From Diphasiastrum complanatum (taxonomy: Eukaryota; Streptophyta; Lycopodiopsida; Lycopodiales; Lycopodiaceae), in NCBI GenBank assembly GCA_029204225.1, contig CM055111.1:5477139-5541138 (forward strand): a DNA stretch of 64,000 bases, written 5' to 3'. Of the stretch, positions 43,480 through 54,399 are shown piece by piece. A model generated the notes under the pieces. The model was not told where the DNA came from. It did no database searches and saw only the letters and a list, made by a program, of their open reading frames with translations. The stretch's first letter is position 1; the number at the start of each line of letters is the position of its first letter. Made by a program: the position numbers and the translations under genes.

Positions 43480-44580
43480 CAAATGAGTCGTTACACATCT
43501 TATCTTCACCTTCCTTCTTGATGAAGCCCTCAAGTTGCTTCATGTAGTTCTCATAGCATACCTTGGTTTGCCTCATGTAGATCTCATAGCAAAATGGTTC
43601 ATCAAGCATCGAAGTAAGAAAAGTGTTGAAAGTGAATTGTTGAGAATCAAGAAAATTGATTACCTTTTCCAAGATAAGTGAGCCTTGAAGGCTTGGCCCT
43701 TGCCTTTGTGGATCTTCTTGGAGCACTTGATCTTTGAGGTGGATCCTCAAGATCTCCATCACTTTGTTGCTCCTCCTCAATCCTTGCAAGATCATTGACA
43801 CCAAGGTTGTTGATTTCACTTTCATTCACACAAGATACTAGATGGAACCAAGCATCTCTTCTATAAACATCTAAGAATGTTTCATGCATCTTATCATCAC
43901 TACTTGGTACATGAGAAAAAGAGTGTACATTTGAATGAATGATTTCCGCTTTTGCCATAGCAATTTTAGCATCCAACTTAAACAAACTACCTTGTTTAAC
44001 ACCATTTTCTATGCAATTATCATTCTTCATGATGGAACAAACTCCATGCTTGAAGTGAACATCTAAACCATCATCCATTAGTTGTCCAACACTAAGCAAG
44101 CTTTTGGTAATTGATGGTACAAACAAGACATTGTCTAGATCCATCCTTTTGCTAGATCCTAGACTTAATGAGATGGTACCAATACCATCTATCTTACACT
44201 CTTGATCATTTGCTAAAGAAACAAATTTATTAGCACCAATGAAAGAGTGTAAGGTTGAGAATGTGTCCTTTTGGAAAGTTATGTGGGAGCTAGCCCCACT
44301 ATCAATCCACCAAGTGTCCTTTGAGTTGCTTTTTCTTGTTGGAGTGGATGTAGATGACATCAAAGATGACATCTCCTCATCTTCTTCCTCTTCATATGCA
44401 AGGTTCCCTTGTTTGCCCTCCTCCTCTTTTGCTCTTAGCCTCTTGTAGCATTCGGATGCATAATGTCCCTTCTTTCCACAAAAGAAGCATTTTTGCTTTG
44501 ACTTGTCCTTTGAGCTTGATGCATCATCCTCTTATTTGGCCTCCTTTGGATGCTTCTTCTTTCAATTGGGCTTCTTTTTG
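43480..44580 (-). pseudogene. Copia zinc knuckle, protease and pre-integrase region
   Basis: From the right: CFFCGKKGHYASECYKR-like knuckle residues (about 44500-44440), then an open frame (44372-43647). This has KDTWWIDSGASSHITFQKD with the protease DSGA, SLLSVGQLMDDGLDVHFKHG of the pre-integrase domain, and RIEEEQQSDGDLEDPPQ of the linker before RT. Past 43640 come FLTSMLDEPFCYE and YMKQLEGFIKKEGED in broken order. EIYMRQ and ENYMKQ are two versions of one RT word, so a small duplication is present. Confidence 0.75.
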
Positions 44581-44632
44581 GCCTTGAATGAGAAATTGGC
44601 ATTCTCACCTCCATCTTGCAAAGACAATGAAC

Positions 44633-45232
44633 TCATTCTTGCCTTGGTGTGGAGCATCCTACACTCTGTAGTTTTTCTATAGTTGGCAAAGTGTGAAGTT
44701 TTTCTATAGTTTGAAAAGTGTCTTGGATGGCAAAACTTTGGACCAAATTTGCAAAGTCATCTCCTAGACCATTAAGCACAATTTGTACAAGACCTCCATC
44801 ATGAATCTTCTCTCCAATGGAAGCCAACTCCCTATTTAGAGACTTGATTCTAAGTACATAATCCTGTGCACTCTCCTCACTTCTCCTCATGCTTTGCAAA
44901 ATCTGATTTCTAAGCATGAGTACTCTTGAAGTGTTACTAGATTCATAGATTGATTTTAAATAATCCCAAGCCTCTTTAGCACTAGTACATGCTGATACTT
45001 CTCTCAACAAATCATTGCTCACATTCATCTTCACACAATGAAGTGCAAGCCTAGATCTCTTCTTGTATCTAGCTAACTCCTGTGCACCTAGAGGTTCATC
45101 TTCATCTTCAATCAAGAAATCATAAAGGTCTTGGAGCACCAAGAGTGACTTAATCCTAACCTTGCAAATAGCATAATTTGTAGAATTCAATCTCTCACTA
45201 GCTTCTAGAAGGTATGCTCCAGTAGATCCCAT
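44633..45232 (-). pseudogene. Copia gag
   Basis: 200 open codons starting MGSTGAYLLEASERLNSTNY. It carries LQDLYDFLIEDEDEPLGA, RSRLALHCVKMNVSNDLL, KEAWDYLKSIYESSNTSRV and RSEESAQDYVLRIKSLNREL, the UBN2/gag region of copia. The frame is intact through this stretch but ends in a doubled FQTIEKLHTLPTIEKLQ and a stop at 44633, short of the knuckle. It is the best-preserved gag in the window. Confidence 0.85.
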
Positions 45233-46029
45233 CTTAATAGTGACTTCTACAAATAAGAAATAGATTTGATTGATTTGAAACTCGCAAAGGTCTCACACTT
45301 GCAGTGTTTCACTCAAATTTGATTTCTAATCCAACAAATGGACTTATAATCACAGTTCTATCACTCCCTCACAAAGCTAGAATGAAGATAAGATGAAGTA
45401 AAAACTACTTTCAAACAAATCTTGCCTAGAAATGGATTTGATTGTCTCTAGAAACTCACTAAGGTCTCTGTCTTGTAGTGTTTCACTCAAATTAGATTTC
45501 TGATCCAAAAAATGGACTTATAATCTCAGTTCTAGCACTCCTTCACAAAGTTGAAATGAAAGTAAGATGATGTGAAATCTACTTACAATCAGATCTTGCC
45601 AGTTTTGGCTATTTTTGGACAATAACATGACTAAATCTCCCTCAAACTTTTTGATGTACTTTTAAGACCTGTAAAACAAGTTGAAAGGACCTGATTTCAG
45701 CCTAGATTAATTAGATCTCATGACCCTAAGTCAAATCTAATCAATGGCACTCAATCTTGAAGCTTATCCTAAGATTTCCACCCAAAATTATATCAAAAGC
45801 TCACAAATTGAATTTCTTTAAATCAAATGAATACCATGCATTAAATGCAAGTTCAGAGGTGCCCACGACAATATGGATTTGGACCCCTACCAAGTTTGGG
45901 AACAAATCTCCTTACCAAAATCAAGATTCTAGCTTGCTCTCTCAATACTAGTTTTTAGCATCAAAACTTGCTAAAAATGGATTTGCATTAGATCAATGGC
46001 TTATGCTCTTGTACTTGGCTTTGATACCA
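45233..46029 (-). mobile_element. Copia leader and primer site
   Basis: TGGTATCAAAGCC reads on the minus strand at 46029-46017. The leader to the gag ATG has a direct duplication: TGCAGTGTTTCACTCAAATT-like blocks at about 45300-45400 and 45470-45560 with AATGGACTTATAATC. No ORF. Confidence 0.7.
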
Positions 46030-46315
46030 TGTAAAGAATTTGGGCCTCAGGGCCACGCACAAACACGTACCCACGCGAGCTGCGTACTGGGATCCCAACC
46101 CCAGTCGCCTATCCACCCGCCATCCATCTAACCCCCAAAAGGGCTGGTACCAGGGGATAGAGGATATAGAACCTATATATGGGAGAGTTCAAGGCAAGTA
46201 GTTACTTATGGGATATTGAGAATTCTCAAGGCCTTCACTGGGCGCTCAAGCCCACGACACTTTCCTGTGCATGGCTTGCAACATACATTCCTCAACACCT
46301 CCACTCAAGCAAGCA
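46030..46315. mobile_element. About 280-base insert between primer site and C1 LTR
   Basis: The C1 LTR end should touch the primer site; instead about 280 bases lie between them. The insert is GC-richer, has CCTATATATGGG as a TATA-like word, and starts GTAAAGAATTTGGGCC. It may be a small LTR or MITE. No clear terminal inverted repeats. Confidence 0.4.
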
Positions 46316-46582
46316 CTATACTTTAGGACCGTAAATGGATCTACAAAAGATCCACAAGAGTGATTGGATGCTTGCTTAACAATCTATCAAAAAACTAGAC
46401 ACAAAAAAGTTGATCTAGATTGGCAATTTGACAAAGAATCAAAAGCACTGATCAACATTAAAATTCGAGCCCACACATGTGTACTACAAGCTATAGTACG
46501 GACTTCAACCTAAGAAACAAGTGGAAATTGATTTGGTTTCAATTGGATCACAAAAACTCAATCTACATAGTGAACTAGCTGA
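46316..46582 (-). mobile_element. Copia LTR, family C1, minus, partial
   Basis: Matches C1 on the minus strand: GATCCATTTACGGTCC, GCAAGCATCCAATCAC, the palindrome as CACATGTGTG, and CACTATGTAGATTGAG. It ends at about 46582, where AT-rich repeats begin. Confidence 0.75.
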
Positions 46583-46589
46583 CAAAAAC

Positions 46590-47760
46590 TCAAAGAATGC
46601 ATCGTCGACATAGCTACCTCCAAATAATCCTCCAGTGCTTCTGGAAATCTCTCGCACCTTAGGATGTCAAATTCGAGCTGTCTGAATGTCCTAAAGTTGT
46701 TACCCAATGGGCAATCTCAAGTGAGAAAAGCTGAAATTGACCTATCTCTGATGGTGGACATCAAATTTGAGTTATCTCATGTGATAGGCGTCAACTCCAT
46801 CGACAGGGGTCAAAGTCAACAAATCTTAATATACTAGACTTGAAATTGTTGAGTCTGATCACTAGATGATCCATGTTGAGTGATAAGCACCAAAATCACA
46901 CGTTAGGCATCGGATTTGAGCAATCTCGAGTGATAGTGCCAAATTCAAGCTATCTCAATGACTTGAAGTCATATATGTGCCTATGTGCATCATTACATGG
47001 CTATCCTCTTCAATTCTCTCAAACTCATGAAAATTGGGATCTGCATAAATTGCTTATGAATCTGATTTTGTACGGTCAAAAGAGTACATCATTGAGGAGT
47101 TCAAGGTGTCTTTGATCAACTCTTGTTTTTTTGCTTTTGGATCTTTGTACGTAGACATTTCTTAAACTCAAAATGCCTTCACATCCAAACTTATTAAAGA
47201 TTCCTTCTACATTAAGGTCAGTCGTTATCATCTCACCATATATCTATGGGTTGATATATTACAGTTGCTATAGTCTTCTACCCAATCTTGATATACAATT
47301 CTTGAGACTGGTTGAGTATGATCACTCCATGAGCCATGTTGTATAAGATGTGGTTAATTAGTTGATTTGTCATAATGTATTTATGTACATACACATTATA
47401 ATTAGTATTGTAACGATATCTCAACTTCAATGAATTCCTTTCTCATGCAAGTGGTATATGAATGTAAATTTGGCCTTTTGTCAAGTTGGGTTTTGCATGA
47501 TCCATCTAGATCGGTTCGATCTTCTATATTGAACTTCGATCCTCTGATGCGATTCGACTCGTTGAGGGTCTGACTCACTGTCCGAACTATAGTAATTTGA
47601 ATATCTCAAACTTGACATTGTTGATTTTGATCACACAACGAGCAATTTGAAGTGATGAAATCTAATTTATTTGCATGTTAGACATCAAACTCAAGCTCGA
47701 GTGATAGACAAAAATTTGATCTAGCGCAACATCTAAACTTTAGATGAAGCAATATTATCG
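46590..47760. repeat. Degenerate ATCTCAAGTGATAGGC repeats
   Basis: The phrase (C)AAATT(C/T)GAGC.ATCTCAAGTGATAGGC recurs loosely at about 46665, 46718, 46760, 46905, 46940 and 47690. No gene is seen. The rest is AT-rich. Confidence 0.45.
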
Positions 47761-47939
47761 GAATTTGTGTTTAGTAATGTTCTTCTAAAATGAACTAAAA
47801 GTCTATATTGGATGTCTGTGCTTTATTTCTCCATATTCTCTTGTTGGAGCTCATTGAACCCTATATGTTATTTGAATTCTATAAAATACATGATCTAACA
47901 CAATTTACTTTGAATTAGATATGATATACCATATAGATA

Positions 47940-48155
47940 CTCGAGTTATACTACTAGTTAACTAAAAATTTAATAGTTAGCTTACTTAACCTAAATATGA
48001 TAGTTAACTAAGAAACTACTAACTAGTTAATAGTCACTAACTATGCTAGCTAACTAACTAGCTATCTAACGAACATTTATGTTACTATAGTTAGTTAACT
48101 ATTATGCCACCAAATTAGTAAGTTAATACTACTTAGTTAGTTAATTAACTTACCA
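47940..48155. repeat. TTAGTTAACTA-rich low-complexity tract, left part
   Basis: About 20 overlapping TAGTTA/TAACTA words, many forming TAGTTAACTA palindromes. The tract resumes at 49800 on the other side of the LINE. Confidence 0.7.
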
Positions 48156-48159
48156 TTTC

Positions 48160-49790
48160 TCTGAGCAGCTAGCTTCTCTTGGTTTGTCTATTCAACCTCG
48201 CAAGTGTTCAGTGTGGTCTCCAGCAGGTCTTCCCCCGGACTTTGTTCCTCCTCAAGGTTTCCTTGCTCCTTCGGATGACATTCACATTCTGGGTGTTCCT
48301 TTTGGGTCTGCTTCCTTTAGCTCTGCTTTTCTTGGTGAGGCTCTCCAGGAGGATGTTGCTCATTCAGTTTTGCTCGACACTCAGGTCACGTTTGGCATCT
48401 TGATGTCCTACTTTATCCAGTCCTTATCTGCTGTGGACTTTCCCCCCTACTCAGGACTTTTTGCATCTTCTCTCTTCCTTTGACAGCTCTATTATGGATG
48501 TTTGGCCGCCTTTTGGGCCCGGGTTCTTTGGATGGTGTGGAGACCCTTTCAGCTTGGAACCAGGCTCGGTTACCCATTTCTTGTGGAGGTGTGGGTTTTC
48601 TCTCTACGGTTTTTTCTACACCTGCAACTTTTCTTGGGAGCCGGGCTTTTTTCTTCCCTGCTTTGTCTTCTCGGTTCCTTTTTGGATTTCGCCCTCTCTT
48701 GGCGGATTGCATTGCTCATGTGGATAGCGGTTCTTTGCCTTTCCAACAGCTCCTCATTGCTGTGCGAGAGCTGCTCCCCCCCTCTGCCCAAGCTTGTCTT
48801 CTCCCTTTTGAACAACTCCTCACTTTCAGCTCAGATCACCTACAAGACACCCTCTTGGAGCACGTGCACAAGCAAGCCCTTTCCAACATGCTCTCTAAGG
48901 CTCCTTCGGCTTCGGCCATCTTCACCACTGCTCTTCACCTTCGCTTGGGGCTACCTCATTCTTCAGTCTTGGGTCTCTCCAAGTGTGTTTGTGGTCACCC
49001 TATTGATGCTCTTGCTATCCACCTCCTCTGATGTCCTTCTGGGAGTAAACGCACATCTACACATGATGTTGTTAGAGACGCAGCGGCCGCTATAGCCAGA
49101 GATGGAGGATTCCATGTCCTCAGAGAGTAGTCTCATGTCCTTCTTTTCTACCATGTCCCACTCTCCCTGCAGGCATGTTGACATTGTCCTCTCTCGGGAT
49201 GGGCTTCGTACTATGGCAGATGTTGTTGTTGCTGATCTCACACGTGGTGACCTACTGCCTCGCTCTGCCTTCACACTAGGAGAAGCGGCAGGCGTGGCAG
49301 CACAAGAGAAGGAAAAAAACTACTCCGACGGGTTTCCTTCCCCTGGCAATTGAGACTTATGGCACCTTGCATCGACGCTTTGAGGATTTTCTTCGCATGT
49401 GTTCTCATCAAGCGGCGGAGCGTCAAGGTATTCCTGGTTCTATTTTCCTAGCTTCTTTCAAACAACATATTTCCATTGCCCTTCAACGTGCTCAGGCCCT
49501 ATCAATCCTGCAACGAGCGACGGTGGCTGAGTCTGCTACTTCTTATCTCCTTTCATTAGCCGACTCACCACCTCCTCACTTGTCTGATCTGCTGTAGTCA
49601 GTTGGCAGACTCCCACTGACATCATCATAGTTTATGCACTTTATTTTCAATGCAAGGATTTGGATTAATCTTAGCTTTATTGCAAGCTTCGCTCTTGTTT
49701 GAGCTTGTGCTTAAACTTCCCCTTCGGGGTGTATACATCTTTTTCATCAATGTACCTATTAGTTTTTTCTATGAATAAATGCATCAAGGT
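48160..49790 (+). pseudogene. LINE 3' half with probable restriction-like endonuclease domain
   Basis: Plus-strand frames read LGLSIQPRKCSVWSPAGLP, DDIHILGVPFGSASFSSAF, FDSSIMDVWPPF, then LPISCGGVGFLSTVFSTPAT, LRLGLPHSSVLGLSKCVCG and RDGGFHV. These follow the thumb-to-cysteine region of a non-LTR reverse transcriptase. The end reads RTMADVVVADLTRGDLLP and AAGVAAQEKEKNYSDGFPSP, resembling the D..D..K core of a restriction-like endonuclease, then a helical tail to a stop at 49595. Frameshifts near 48440, 49030 and 49350. 5' truncated. A GAATAAATGC end lies near 49780. Confidence 0.65.
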
Positions 49791-49799
49791 ATTTCTTAT

Positions 49800-50080
49800 T
49801 ATGATAGTCAATTAGTTAGTTTATAATAAGTAACCAACTAATAAGTAATTAATATCGAAAGTTTAGCATATTTGATATTTAGTACTTACACTAAGATTTA
49901 GTATAGTAATATTTAAGTATTTTAGTATATTATAGTATTTGATTTAGTAAGGCATTTTGTACTAAAATAGTAATACACTTTTTATTTAATATATATAAAT
50001 GTATTTGATATATTTAGTATATTATGATAAATAATATAACGTAGTAAGTAATAAGTATTTATTACAGTAAAAGTTATTCC
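49800..50080. repeat. TTAGTTA/TATTTAGTAT low-complexity tract, right part
   Basis: AT-only words of the TAGTATA and TAATAAGTA type. It looks like the other half of the 47940-48155 tract, which the LINE split. Confidence 0.65.
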
Positions 50081-51480
50081 AAATACACTTCAATTAAAAA
50101 GGACCTAGAAACTAAAATAGAAAGCAAAACAATTTTCCAAAATGATCCAAAACCCAAAATTTTCCTCCAAAAAAAATCAAAACAGCTGCAAACTCTTCTA
50201 ATAAAAACATTAGGAAAATTGATTTTGTTTGAAAAGTTTGCCTAATAAAATTGATCCATGAACATTTATTAGCAAGAAAAACTTTTTCCAAGTTACAAAT
50301 GGTATCAATGTATCTAGGAAATTTTTTTCCTAGTTACAAATGGTAGCAATGTAACTAGGGAATTAAAGGTTTCCCAAGATGAAATTGATCCACATACATT
50401 TTTTAACTAGGAAATAGATTTTCCTAGTTAGAAGGGGCTTATAAGGCATCCAAATTCATTTCTTAACCAGGAAAAATCTTGTGAAACTAGGGAATTTCAC
50501 GATTTTCCTATGTAGGAAACGAACAGAACTTTCTTGTGTGAGCTTGAAGGCATGAATGAGCACATGTGGTCGGCTTGTCGACAAGGTTGGTAGAGGTTAC
50601 AAACCAAGTTGTGGACCTATCTAGCCTCCTTGTGCGCTCCTTGTGCTTGGAAGGATGTTTCAATATCATGTGGTGCACAAAAACCCGATGACCTAGCTAC
50701 CTTTGAGACATAAAAGAAGCCAATTTGAGACTAGGATTACACATCTCATCTGGCCGATCTATGAGACATTGGTGATGGTGACCTCCTTTTTAAAAGCAAG
50801 TATGCAGTCAGCAATCTCATGAGGCCAAGGTGTTGCTTGTCTTCTCTTTGGTCCTCTCAAGGTAAATTGTGCTGATTTCATAGTCAAGAGATGCCCACTT
50901 TCAAAGCAATGGCTTTGGATCTCCAGCCGTTAAGGAGATGCCACTTGTACGAGGGCTGGCCTGGCAGTGACGCGGCTGCTTGTCAGACCGAGTACGTGCT
51001 TCAAGAAGCAGTCTCGGATATGATTCATTCAATATCCCTACATGATGCATGCCATGATCCTGCACAGATCTCGCAATTTGGAATGATCCAGATATTAATT
51101 ACACTTCTATTTTATCTCTATTATGAATGTTGTAAATTCATAGTACCCCGCAGCGTCCCTCATGAATTTGCCATATAAATAGACTAAAGATCGTAACTAT
51201 CTGTATACTCAAATAGTTGCATTTACAAGATTCTTCGATTGGCATTTGTATCCATCCTAATTCTTGTATAAGTGCAAAACTTTGTTGGCAAGGATTCGAG
51301 TCTAGTATGACAATGTTTGGCTGGCAGCGGTTCCTTTCCTTGTGGCAGACTGGACTACAGGCTACACCATAGAGTGTACTGTACAATAATTAGAGCAACT
51401 TCTAGCATTGGTAACATATTTATTATCATCTCATTTTACTGCTTGTTTTCTTGTATTGTTTTACAAAGTGTGATTAGCGA
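50081..51480. other. Upstream of the BTB gene, no gene seen
   Basis: 50270-50520 holds repeats of CCTAGTTACAAATGGTA and AACTAGG(A/G)AAT. 50520-51180 is of mixed composition with an open frame of 95 codons (50891-51178) that is not recognised. Distal promoter sequence of the BTB gene may lie here. Confidence 0.45.
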
Positions 51481-51485
51481 CTGAG

Positions 51486-51491
51486 TATAAA
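51486..51491 (+). promoter_or_regulatory. TATA box of the BTB gene
   Basis: TATAAA in GAGTATAAAGTCG, 150 bases before the ATG, leaving a leader of about 120 bases. Confidence 0.45.
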
Positions 51492-51640
51492 GTCGACACA
51501 TTATATGAAGATAAAATGCTTGCTTTGACATTCTTTTATTAGAAGTATATAACTTACGTAAACGCTTGGGGGGTGTATTGCTCTTAGGACGAAGTATATT
51601 TCCTTGCGATTATCGGTGAATCGATTGTAGTTAAGCAAGG

Positions 51641-52297
51641 ATGGCTAAAAATGTAAGTGCCGATCAGCTACACCTGATGCAACAAAATTTGAAGAATCTT
51701 TTAGCTACGTACAAAACGTTGCTTCAAGAAGGACTGCATGCAGATGTCTTAATTCAGACTCAAAATGATGTAACACCAGCTCATCGCTGCGTTCTTGCAA
51801 GTGCGTCCCGGGTGCTTCGAGAACAGTTCAACACAAAAGAGAACCTGGAGATAAATGTTCTGAACCTCAAACTGGATGAAATCGTAACTACAAAAGCGCT
51901 GAAAGCCTTTCTATGTCTTATCTATTCTGGAAGATTTGATGTAGAAGGCATGACTTGGGAGCCTTTGCTTGAAGTTCTGGCTGCATGTCATAAGTACGAG
52001 CTTCCCTTTTCCATGAAGCAAACCTGCGTTTCTTTCCTGCAAGAAATGATCACTTCGGAGAGTTGCTTGAGGATTCTGGAGTATGCTGACACATACGATA
52101 TAGAACTCATGAAGCGTTGTAAGCGATTTGTTGGCAAGAACTTCAAGAACGTAGTGCTGAGTGAGGGGTTTGAGGAACTGGCAAACAGAAGGCCGGAGCT
52201 TTTGGTTGATTTAGTAAGAAAGAAGATGGAACGCTCAGCACCAAAGAAGTTTCTCTTCCATCTCCTTATGCTATTTATGGCCGCGCTAAGAAAGTAA
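51641..52297 (+). CDS. BTB/POZ domain protein
   Basis: 218 codons, intact, one exon. Residues 29-135 form a BTB/POZ fold: HADVLIQTQNDVTPAHRCVL (strand and the conserved A-H-R-C-VL), ASASRVLREQF, KAFLCLIYSGRFDVE, LLEVLAACHKYELPFSMKQT. A helical C-terminal part follows (CLRILEYADTYDIELMKRC, to FLFHLLMLFMAALRK). BTB domains dimerise and in plants often link targets to cullin-3 ubiquitin ligases. Which role this one has is not shown. The start context GCAAGGATGGCT is good. A TATA box lies upstream and AATAAA downstream. No stops or frameshifts, and no transposon features, so it is the best-supported host gene here. Confidence 0.9.
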   Translation: MAKNVSADQLHLMQQNLKNLLATYKTLLQEGLHADVLIQTQNDVTPAHRCVLASASRVLREQFNTKENLEINVLNLKLDEIVTTKALKAFLCLIYSGRFDVEGMTWEPLLEVLAACHKYELPFSMKQTCVSFLQEMITSESCLRILEYADTYDIELMKRCKRFVGKNFKNVVLSEGFEELANRRPELLVDLVRKKMERSAPKKFLFHLLMLFMAALRK

Positions 52298-52429
52298 AAG
52301 GTTCAACCTCGCTTAATTAAACAGTCGGAAGGTTAATGTCTGTCGTTTAACATAGAACGATCTTGTGGCCATGTTTGTACGGAGTGTTTACTATTTGCTA
52401 TTTTCAAGAACAAGCTGCATCTTCATCTC

Positions 52430-52435
52430 AATAAA
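52430..52435 (+). terminator. Poly(A) signal of the BTB gene
   Basis: AATAAA, 133 bases past the stop codon. Confidence 0.5.
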
Positions 52436-53535
52436 AGTTGATGAGAATCACTCCAGGTTTCTGGTCCTTATTGGCAATGTACATCAGCGAATAGTTAATT
52501 TAGATAAAAGACCAGCGATTTGACTTTACCTGTAAATCAAAGACTAGTAGCAGTTTGCTTGGTGTGATCTTGGTGATTATACGAACACCTTTAACTGTTG
52601 AAGCTTAAAGCTGTATGAGTAGATTGCGTTTCGTTGAGAATGTTCAATACGAAAGCTTTTCAAGCCATGATGGAATTGAAGCTACATGTTCTGACTCGTG
52701 AACACTGGACAGAATTTTACTTGATTTGATCCTGCCGATGTTTTTCCTGGACTATCCTCGAGCCCAAAAATCTGTTTGCTCTGGATTCTACAGAAGCTGA
52801 AATGGGAATTACTCGTAGGCTATACTTACGTGCAATCGGAAAAGGAGTTCAAGTCCTTCACCAAACATTCCATGACGTTTTTTAGATGCTTTGACATGAT
52901 ATTTTCTCTCTTTTTAAATCTTTTTTTCTGTTTTTTTGCCTTTTCTGCCCCAAGGAATGGGGAACTTCCTCTTAATGAAAATAACGTTTTGGGATTGCCT
53001 TGGAATTTGAAACTGGTCTATGGAGTTTATATGTTAAGGTATGCCCCCACAAAAAGCTTTGTCACATTGCTAAGAATTTTATTGCAATAATTTGGGTCTT
53101 TTGATGGACCACCTCTATATACAAGTCATAAATATCAAAAAATTTATGACCTCTCTTTTTCTTTTGCATTCATGCCCACACTTTAAATGAACCTTCATAC
53201 ACAAGTCAAAAATAGCAAAAAATTTGTGTCTTTTTTATTGAATGCATCCAAAAGCTCTCAACCTGCACAAGCACCAACATCATCACCTACAACAACTATC
53301 AAATAAGCATTATCCATTTGTATTTACAAAATCATTTCATACATGTTTCTTGTTGTTGTCATATCTATGAGATAAGGTAAAAGAATGCTCACCATTTTGT
53401 CATAGTTGCATGACAACTAAAATTTGAAAAGAGTTACCTTGCAGGCAATCTTAGATAATCATTTATTTTATTTAGGACATTTGTGGCAATGCCTTTGTGG
53501 TATACTTCAACATTCTTGTTACCTATTATTTCTCA
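52436..53535. other. Noncoding stretch, no gene seen
   Basis: The 104-codon open stretch at 52776-53090 has long Phe runs and no domain. CAAGTCA(T/A)AAATA(T/G)CAAAAAAT is doubled near 53123 and 53203. Confidence 0.5.
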
Positions 53536-53539
53536 ATGT

Positions 53540-53690
53540 TTTATTAGACACCTCTTGGGCACAAGGTGTGTCTTAAATAGGGTAAATATTTTAACATGCA
53601 CCTAGTTTTGGTGCCCCGAAGGTGCATGTAAGAAAAAAAATGCCAGCAAATTGTGCTAGGGGGCACCACTAGTTTTGGCCTCAATCTAAG
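53540..53690. mobile_element. Hairpin MITE-like element, copy 3 (degraded)
   Basis: Contains AACATGCACCTAG..CGAAGGTGCATGTAAGAAAA, the same hairpin as copies 1 and 2, and ends GGGGGCACCACTAG, like the GGCACCACCAT end of copy 1. The left end is unclear. Confidence 0.55.
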
Positions 53691-53710
53691 CCTTGCAAAT
53701 TTGAATTCTT

Positions 53711-53788
53711 AAGGAGGGTTATAGGGAGGGTTATAGAGAGGTTTATAGGGAGTGTTATAAGAAGGGTTATAGGGAGGGTTAAATAGGC
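53711..53788. repeat. GGGAGGGTTATA minisatellite
   Basis: About six direct copies of a 12-base unit with small changes (AGAGAGGTTTATA, AGAAGGGTTATA). Confidence 0.85.
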
Positions 53789-54399
53789 CAAGAGGCATTC
53801 CTAAATACTCTGCTCATCGAGGGTAATACTGTGATTGATGAAAAAAAGGCCCCTTGCTATAAACAATGGATGTTACAAAATGTAAATGGATAGCACTTTT
53901 GAGCATTGTTGTTTATCAACACATTGAATTCCATTTTCTATCAACAATAGTGGCCAAATACAAAGGTGAGTAAAGAAATTTATGTATTACAAAAATATCA
54001 TGACCACAATTTGTGTACTCACATGCGTCGACTTCTTGTTTGATGTCAACTAATCAAATAAAAAAGTACAATTGCATATGTATGCAATCTGATTAATATC
54101 ACAATAAGTTGCAATACATCATATTGTCTCACTTATTCATTTGCTAATTCCTTGTTATGATTTGTCACATCGCATCATCATGTAATATATCCGCCAAACC
54201 AAACGAGTCTATCTCTAATTCTACCCAAATATCTCCTATAGCTTTGTTATTAAGAAGTTGATCTTCAGAAGCTAATGGTGATGGTGACAATGAGAGAGAT
54301 CGAGAAGGTGTGTCATTTGTCATCAATCCATCCGGTGATGATGCATCACGCTCAATATCATCATTATCTTGTGAAGTATGCATATGATCCTCTGAAAAT

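Larger units (their letters stand above)
42885..45232 (-). mobile_element. Copia element, minus, internally deleted
   Basis: On the minus strand: primer site (46029), leader, gag (45232), zinc-knuckle region, protease, GAG-pre-integrase, then integrase-to-RT linker words (about 43830-43480), and a decayed tail to 42885. The integrase core and nearly all of RT are gone. Its leader and gag match the element at 28502-29636, so both are of one family. Confidence 0.75.

Noticed and set aside
48413-48815. Arg/Lys-rich minus-strand frames
   Set aside because: Antisense of the LINE coding sequence.
54165-54383. Separate host ORF
   Set aside because: It continues the direction of the copia RNase H and starts right after it, so it is better read as the tail of that element.
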